Shown piece after piece: positions 4,840 through 9,107 of a DNA stretch of 9,107 nt. Within the stretch, counting starts at the first letter, position 1. Every line of letters starts with the position of its first letter. The notes beneath the pieces were generated by a model. It made no database searches, was not told the DNA's origin, and was given only the letters and a program-made list of their open reading frames with translations. A program made the position numbers and the translations under genes. Source of the stretch: Flammeovirgaceae bacterium (GTDB taxonomy: Bacteria > Bacteroidota > Bacteroidia > Cytophagales > Cyclobacteriaceae); NCBI GenBank assembly GCA_003229495.1, contig QIEB01000130.1, forward strand, positions 1-9,107. Reading direction: 5' to 3'.

Positions 4840-7666
4840 TAAACTTAGGCTGACTGTTAGTGTTCTGGTATGGATTATTGCTATAGTGAGCATAAAAGCT
4901 CAGGTAAACGTTGGACTCAACGCTCCCGGGATTTCCTGGCAACAGATCGATGCTCAAAATTATCAGGTAATTTTTCCTTCAAACCGCCAACAAGACGCTT
5001 TTAGGGTGGCAAACTTATTGGATTTTATTTTGGCTAATGACAGTCTGAGGTTGAACCATCCAGCGGTTAAAATTCCCATTATCCTTCAAAATCAAACAGT
5101 GATTTCTAATGGATTCGTAGCTCTAGGACCATGGCGATCAGAGTATTTTTTGAATCCTCCTCAATTTCAATTCGTAGGAGTGACACCCTGGATAGATATG
5201 TTAACTATTCATGAATACCGTCATGTACAGCAAATTGCTAATGGCAGGAACGGCTTTGCAGGAAAAATACTAAGGACTCTTTTCGGTCAATCAGGATGGA
5301 GTTTCTACAGCAGGGCGGTTCAACCAAGATGGTTTTTAGAAGGAGATGCTGTTTATGCTGAAACTGTTTTTTCTAATGGGGGTAGGGGCAGGACCCCTGA
5401 TTTCGAGCGCGCATATCGGGCAATGAGACTATCAGGATTGAAATACAATTATGAAAAAGCTTCATTTCGATCATTCAAGGATTTTGTGCCCAGTCATTAT
5501 AATCTGGGTTATCATATGACCACTTTTGCTCGCAGAAATTATGGGAAAAACATTTGGGATGATGTTTTGACAGACACCTATTCCAAACCAGGTCTATACC
5601 GATTTAGCAAAGCAGTAAAAAAGGCTACAGGGTTATCTACCAAGGAACTTTATTTCAAGGCAATGAATGATGTTGACAGTTGGTGGAGAAAACAAGACCG
5701 TGAGATAAAGCCAGTGATTGACAAATTAGTCACTGAAAAACCAAAAAAAGTTTTTACAAATTATAGGTTTCCTAACTATCTCAAGGACAATAGCTTGATC
5801 GTCCAGAAGTCAGCATTGAACCAGATTCGTACTATATATAGGGTGAAGAATGGTCAAGAATCCAAACTGTTCATACCGGGCGTAGGACTTGGGGACAATT
5901 ACAGTATAGGAGGGGGTAAGATGGTTTGGAGTGAAATAAGGTTTCATCCAAGGTGGTTCAATGAGACTTATAGTATTATCAGGCTATATGATTTCGAGAC
6001 CGGAATACTTCGTAAGATCACTTGCAAAAGTAAATTGCATGCCCCCGGTATATCACCTGATGGCAAATGGATTGCAGCGGTGGAAGCAGCAGCTTCAGGT
6101 GAAGTAAATTTAGTTATAATAGACGTTAAAACTGGTAAGGAGCAACATCGAACCGCAGTAGATCCTGAGGATTTTATATCATTTCCCCGATGGAGAGATG
6201 ATAACCGGACCATAGTGGTGGCTGGAAGAGATTCAGAGGGCAACTATCTCCGGTCATATGATTTTTTGAATCATTCATGGAGGGAACTTAGCTCTTCAAT
6301 GGAAGGAACTATAGATCGGATATTTCCTAAAGGAAAGTATGTGTATTTTTCCAGCTCACTCACGGGTGTTCAAAACATATTTGCTCTTGATACCTCCACT
6401 TCTGAAATTTTTCAAATTACCAATAGTCAATTTGGAGCGTTTGACCCAGCAGTATCACCCGATGGAAAAAAATTGGCTTACAGCGATTACACTGCTATGG
6501 GCTTCCAAACTAAGGAGGTGGTTCTGACCGATGCACTTTGGCGGCAACCTGTCACTGAGGAAAATCTGGGGTCAAATTATTTTAAAAAAATGTTGCCACT
6601 GGAAGTGGGTGATATTACCACCAGAGTAGCCAATAAAAGTTACCCTTCCAGGCCTTTTAATTATTTCACTAAAGGTCTGCTTACTATTCATTCCTGGTAC
6701 CCGTATGTGACCACGGAAGAATTTGGAGTAGGTATCTTATCAAAGAATATAATGAGCACTACCGCCATAATCGGACAATTTACCTATAACACCAATGAAA
6801 ATAGTTGGAAGACACAAGGGCGACTTAGCTATGGGCCGCTTTTTCCGATATTAGATGTAGATATTAGTACCGGACAGCGGCAGAGTGATATTCTGATAAG
6901 CACTACCGATACATTAAGTATAATTGGTTATAACGGCAGTTGGAAGGAACACGCATTTGCCGCTGGAGTCCGGGTGCCAATCAATATTACCCATGGCAGC
7001 CATTCGTCCAACATTACATTGAAATCAAGTTACAGATATTTAATAGTAAATTATCTGGATGATTTTACCGACAGGGCCCGTGATGAGGGTTTTGGCTCGA
7101 TGGACCTAAATTTTAATTTTCAAAGATCCCAAACCAGAGCGCTTCAGAATATATTTCCCAGGTGGGCCCAGTCCCTAGCTGTCAATTATCAACAAACCAT
7201 AGGAGAGACGGAGAATGAAGGTGACATATTCACAGCTAATTCCTCGCTATTTTTTCCAGGAGTAATTCGCAATCACTCCTTGTTTTTAACGGGGGGCTAT
7301 CAACAGGAAGAAATAGTTGATGCCTACCGATTTGAAGACCTGTTTACTAATGCCAGGGGCTATGCAAGCAGGCCTTTCGAACGAATTTACAGATTTTCAG
7401 CAAATTACAGCTTGCCTCTGTGGTATCCTGACCTTGCTGCGGGGTCGATAGCCTATTTCAAGAGGGTCAGGGGAAATATATTTTATGATCACAGTGAAGG
7501 AAGATTACTGGATGTCGATACCCGGTTAAGGTCTTATGGACTTGAACTGATTACGGACTTTAGACTTATACGATTGGTCGATGTTGGCCTCGGTATAAGA
7601 CTTGGAAGAAAAGTGGATGAAAGTGATTATTTCGCGGAGTTTTTTATTTCAAGTATTAGGTTTTAG
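4823..7666 (+). CDS. Exported metallopeptidase-propeller-barrel protein (TolB-like/outer membrane)
   Basis: This 947-residue protein seems to combine three modules. Residues 1-26 form a signal peptide (basic start, hydrophobic LTVSVLVWIIAIVSI, likely cleavage at KA|Q). Residues of about 27-290 resemble the gluzincin peptidase_MA type: HEYRH at 130-134 is an HExxH zinc motif, and PRWFLEGDA at 168-176 supplies the probable third ligand Glu173. Residues of about 310-575 read as a TolB/WD40-like propeller, with repeats such as ISPDGKWIAAV (410-420) and VSPDGKKLAYS (544-554). Residues of about 600-947 are rich in alternating amphipathic strands and end in Phe, as outer-membrane barrels do. An RGY at 846-848 about 100 residues before the end recalls the Omp85 loop-6 RGF/Y motif. 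Related Bacteroidetes proteins are usually labelled TolB-like translocation or surface-antigen proteins with no assigned function. The likely location is the outer membrane with the peptidase in the periplasm or at the surface; this is inference. No partner gene is evident. Confidence 0.85.
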   Translation: MNIRINKLRLTVSVLVWIIAIVSIKAQVNVGLNAPGISWQQIDAQNYQVIFPSNRQQDAFRVANLLDFILANDSLRLNHPAVKIPIILQNQTVISNGFVALGPWRSEYFLNPPQFQFVGVTPWIDMLTIHEYRHVQQIANGRNGFAGKILRTLFGQSGWSFYSRAVQPRWFLEGDAVYAETVFSNGGRGRTPDFERAYRAMRLSGLKYNYEKASFRSFKDFVPSHYNLGYHMTTFARRNYGKNIWDDVLTDTYSKPGLYRFSKAVKKATGLSTKELYFKAMNDVDSWWRKQDREIKPVIDKLVTEKPKKVFTNYRFPNYLKDNSLIVQKSALNQIRTIYRVKNGQESKLFIPGVGLGDNYSIGGGKMVWSEIRFHPRWFNETYSIIRLYDFETGILRKITCKSKLHAPGISPDGKWIAAVEAAASGEVNLVIIDVKTGKEQHRTAVDPEDFISFPRWRDDNRTIVVAGRDSEGNYLRSYDFLNHSWRELSSSMEGTIDRIFPKGKYVYFSSSLTGVQNIFALDTSTSEIFQITNSQFGAFDPAVSPDGKKLAYSDYTAMGFQTKEVVLTDALWRQPVTEENLGSNYFKKMLPLEVGDITTRVANKSYPSRPFNYFTKGLLTIHSWYPYVTTEEFGVGILSKNIMSTTAIIGQFTYNTNENSWKTQGRLSYGPLFPILDVDISTGQRQSDILISTTDTLSIIGYNGSWKEHAFAAGVRVPINITHGSHSSNITLKSSYRYLIVNYLDDFTDRARDEGFGSMDLNFNFQRSQTRALQNIFPRWAQSLAVNYQQTIGETENEGDIFTANSSLFFPGVIRNHSLFLTGGYQQEEIVDAYRFEDLFTNARGYASRPFERIYRFSANYSLPLWYPDLAAGSIAYFKRVRGNIFYDHSEGRLLDVDTRLRSYGLELITDFRLIRLVDVGLGIRLGRKVDESDYFAEFFISSIRF

Positions 7667-7703
7667 CTAATAAAATAACTAACAATAAATAGCCTTCTTA
7701 ATA

Positions 7704-7733
7704 TTGATAATGGAGGAAATAAGTCTAATTTTA
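7704..7733 (+). promoter_or_regulatory. Candidate promoter for the E2 gene
   Basis: TTG (7704-7706) is separated by 19 bases from TAATTTTA (7726-7733), one mismatch from the Bacteroidetes -7 consensus TAnnTTTG. A start near 7740 would leave a leader of about 16 bases before the ATG at 7756. No convincing terminator hairpin for the preceding gene is visible in the 89-base gap, so read-through is also possible. Confidence 0.4.
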
Positions 7734-7755
7734 TGCCTTTAATGATTGGTAAATT

Positions 7756-9107
7756 ATGGCCGAAGTAATCAGAATGCCCAAGATGAGTGACACCATGGAA
7801 GAGGGTGTGATCGCGGCATGGTTGGTAAAAGAAGGAGACATAATTAAATCAGGAGATATTCTGGCAGAGGTAGAAACTGACAAAGCTACCATGGAACTAG
7901 AATCTTACGAGGATGGGGTTTTGTTGCATATTGGGGTAAAAGAACAGGAGGCTGTGCCTGTGGATGGAGTGATTGCGGTAATCGGAGAAAAGGGAGAGGA
8001 CTTTCAGGCACTGTTGCAAGAAAATACTGCAAATAATAGTGAGACCACTAAAGAGCCTGAGGTTGTACAGCCAGACGTTGTACCTGAAATCGCCGTGGAT
8101 CCCGATGATAAAATCGATACATCCGGAATAAATGCAACGGTGATCACCATGCCTAAGATGAGTGATACCATGACAGATGGGACAATTACCGCCTGGCTAA
8201 TGAAAGTAGGCGATGAGGTCAGTGCAGGAGATATTTTAGCAGAAGTTGATACCGATAAGGCTACCATGGAACTGGAAGCCTATGAGGACGGCATATTGCT
8301 TCATATTGGGGCTGAAGAAGGTGCGACGGTCCCTGTAGATGCAGTAATTGCCGTTATAGGAGAAAAAGGGGCAAACTTTCAATTGTTACTAGAGGCGCAT
8401 CAGCAAAAGGTCACTTCTGATTCCTCTGAACCAGCTACAACATTGGTGGAAGCACCAGTGGAGCCCCCGGTCACGGCATCAATCCCACCTGCCACCAATG
8501 CAAATGAGAGAGGAAGAGTTAAAGCATCTCCATTGGCACGAAGATTAGCGATTGAAAAGGGATATGATCTAAGTAATATTACGGGATCGACCGAAAACGG
8601 TCGGATCGTTAGACGTGATGTTGAAAATTATCAGCCGGAACTGTCTACCTCTGAATCCGAGGTAACTATTCCTCAAGTTATGGGGCAAGAACAATCCGAA
8701 GAAGTCCCGCTCAGCCAAATGAGAAAAACCATTGCGAAACGGTTGGCTGAAAGCAATATGGATAAAGCTATGGAGGCCAGAAAGAGTCTAAATGAGATAT
8801 CGCCAGTAAAGATTTCATTCAATGATCTGGTAATTAAGGCTACAGCAGCTGCAATACGACAGAATCCGGGGGTAAACATCTCCTATTTAGGGGATAAAAT
8901 TCGCAAAAACCGACATATTCATATTGGGGTAGCAGTAGCCGTTGATGACGGCCTATTAGTACCTGTAGTCAGATTCGCCGATAACAAAAACTTATCACAT
9001 ATAGCTTCAGAAGTTAAAGAGTTGGCTAAAATGGCAGCTGAGAAAAAATTACAGCCAAGTCATTGGGAGGGAAGTACTTTTACTATTTCCAATCTGGGAA
9101 TGTTTGG
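7756..9107 (+). CDS. pdhC: Pyruvate dehydrogenase E2, dihydrolipoamide acetyltransferase (3' partial)
   Basis: The first 450 residues are present, then the window ends inside the catalytic domain. E2 forms the core of the pyruvate dehydrogenase complex and transfers acetyl groups from lipoyl-lysine to CoA. Two lipoyl domains occupy about 4-87 and 129-212, with modified lysines expected at Lys43 and Lys168 in TDKATMELE. They are separated from each other and from the next domain by Pro/Ala/Glu/Thr-rich linkers. The peripheral subunit-binding domain spans about 254-291 (RVKASPLARRLA, GRIVRRDVE). The catalytic domain starts near 315 and includes VKISFNDLVIKA, HIHIGVAVA, GLLVPVVRFADNK and ISNLGMFG. 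The active-site His/Asp-Gly motif would lie beyond the window. Between AKRLAES (to 333) and NMDKAMEARKS (from 334) about 13 residues are missing, including the PHF-type strand normal for this family. Relatives with MPKMSDTM and this domain order are pyruvate-type E2 (also called aceF); a branched-chain E2 is less likely. Confidence 0.93.
   Translation, partial: MAEVIRMPKMSDTMEEGVIAAWLVKEGDIIKSGDILAEVETDKATMELESYEDGVLLHIGVKEQEAVPVDGVIAVIGEKGEDFQALLQENTANNSETTKEPEVVQPDVVPEIAVDPDDKIDTSGINATVITMPKMSDTMTDGTITAWLMKVGDEVSAGDILAEVDTDKATMELEAYEDGILLHIGAEEGATVPVDAVIAVIGEKGANFQLLLEAHQQKVTSDSSEPATTLVEAPVEPPVTASIPPATNANERGRVKASPLARRLAIEKGYDLSNITGSTENGRIVRRDVENYQPELSTSESEVTIPQVMGQEQSEEVPLSQMRKTIAKRLAESNMDKAMEARKSLNEISPVKISFNDLVIKATAAAIRQNPGVNISYLGDKIRKNRHIHIGVAVAVDDGLLVPVVRFADNKNLSHIASEVKELAKMAAEKKLQPSHWEGSTFTISNLGMF
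7765..8391 (+). repeat. Duplicated lipoyl-domain coding segment within the E2 gene
   Basis: Codons for residues 4-87 (7765-8016) and 129-212 (8140-8391) encode two lipoyl domains. By hand alignment they match at 61 of 84 residues without gaps. The DNA around both lipoyl-lysine codons is nearly the same (GCTACCATGGAACT in both copies). Two or more lipoyl domains are normal in long-form E2 proteins; the high identity suggests a fairly recent duplication or ongoing gene conversion between the copies. Confidence 0.8.

Noticed and set aside
5968..6527. Open frames in other phases inside the propeller region (minus 5968-6243, plus 6339-6527)
   Set aside because: They overlap conserved SPDGK repeat coding in the main frame; their translations resemble no protein family.
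7712..7768. GGAGG (7712-7716) followed by a mini-frame starting at 7733 that overlaps the E2 start
   Set aside because: The 11-codon frame begins within the predicted -7 element, so its first ATG would not be transcribed; the GGAGG is about 40 bases from the E2 ATG and the phylum seldom uses such sites.
8004..8879. Minus-strand open frames inside the E2 gene
   Set aside because: They are shadows of the E2 frame, which is fully supported by lipoyl, binding and catalytic motifs.
1..9107. Defence island, mobile element, CRISPR array or biosynthetic cluster
   Set aside because: No transposase, integrase, repeat array, toxin-antitoxin pair or clustered biosynthetic genes are visible; the genes are mixed chromosomal functions.

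Overview
The window reads as ordinary chromosomal DNA of a member of the Bacteroidota, most likely the Cytophagales. This rests on four things: a sensor kinase with Reg_prop repeats and a Y_Y_Y domain, a TolB-propeller/outer-membrane-barrel protein, promoter-like motifs of the TTG-N17-20-TAnnTTTG type, and the lack of Shine-Dalgarno sequences at gene starts. The genus assignment is inference. The region is densely coding and has no gap over 100 bases. I saw no tRNA, rRNA, CRISPR array, insertion sequence or phage gene.

Layout. Bases 1-1737 (+) hold the C-terminal part of a membrane sensor histidine kinase whose 5' end lies outside the window. It converges, with three bases between stop codons, on a leftward block. 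Read in its own direction, that block is a YheT-like alpha/beta hydrolase (4765-3809, TTG start), an SRAP-family protein (3760-3059), a FabH-type ketoacyl-ACP synthase III (2969-1968) and a 74-residue protein of unknown function (1965-1741) that starts two bases after the fabH stop. A good promoter match precedes fabH, so fabH plus the small gene look like a separate unit from the hydrolase/SRAP pair. From a 57-base divergent spacer a 947-residue exported protein runs rightward (4823-7666). It joins a gluzincin-type metallopeptidase domain, a TolB/WD40-like propeller and a C-terminal beta-barrel. After an 89-base gap a pyruvate dehydrogenase E2 gene (7756 onward) runs off the right edge.

The genes do not form one evident pathway. 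FabH (fatty-acid initiation), E2 (acetyl-CoA supply) and the hydrolase (possible acyl-ester hydrolysis) could loosely connect through acyl metabolism, but nothing in the sequence ties them together.

Two genes deserve attention. The SRAP protein has lost three of the four catalytic residues known from YedK/HMCES (Cys2, Glu and His), although the fold motifs are kept and the start codon is fixed by an in-frame stop just upstream. The E2 catalytic domain lacks about 13 residues, including the widely conserved Pro-His strand segment, as a clean in-frame gap. The peptidase-propeller-barrel protein is the best candidate for an under-described surface system.
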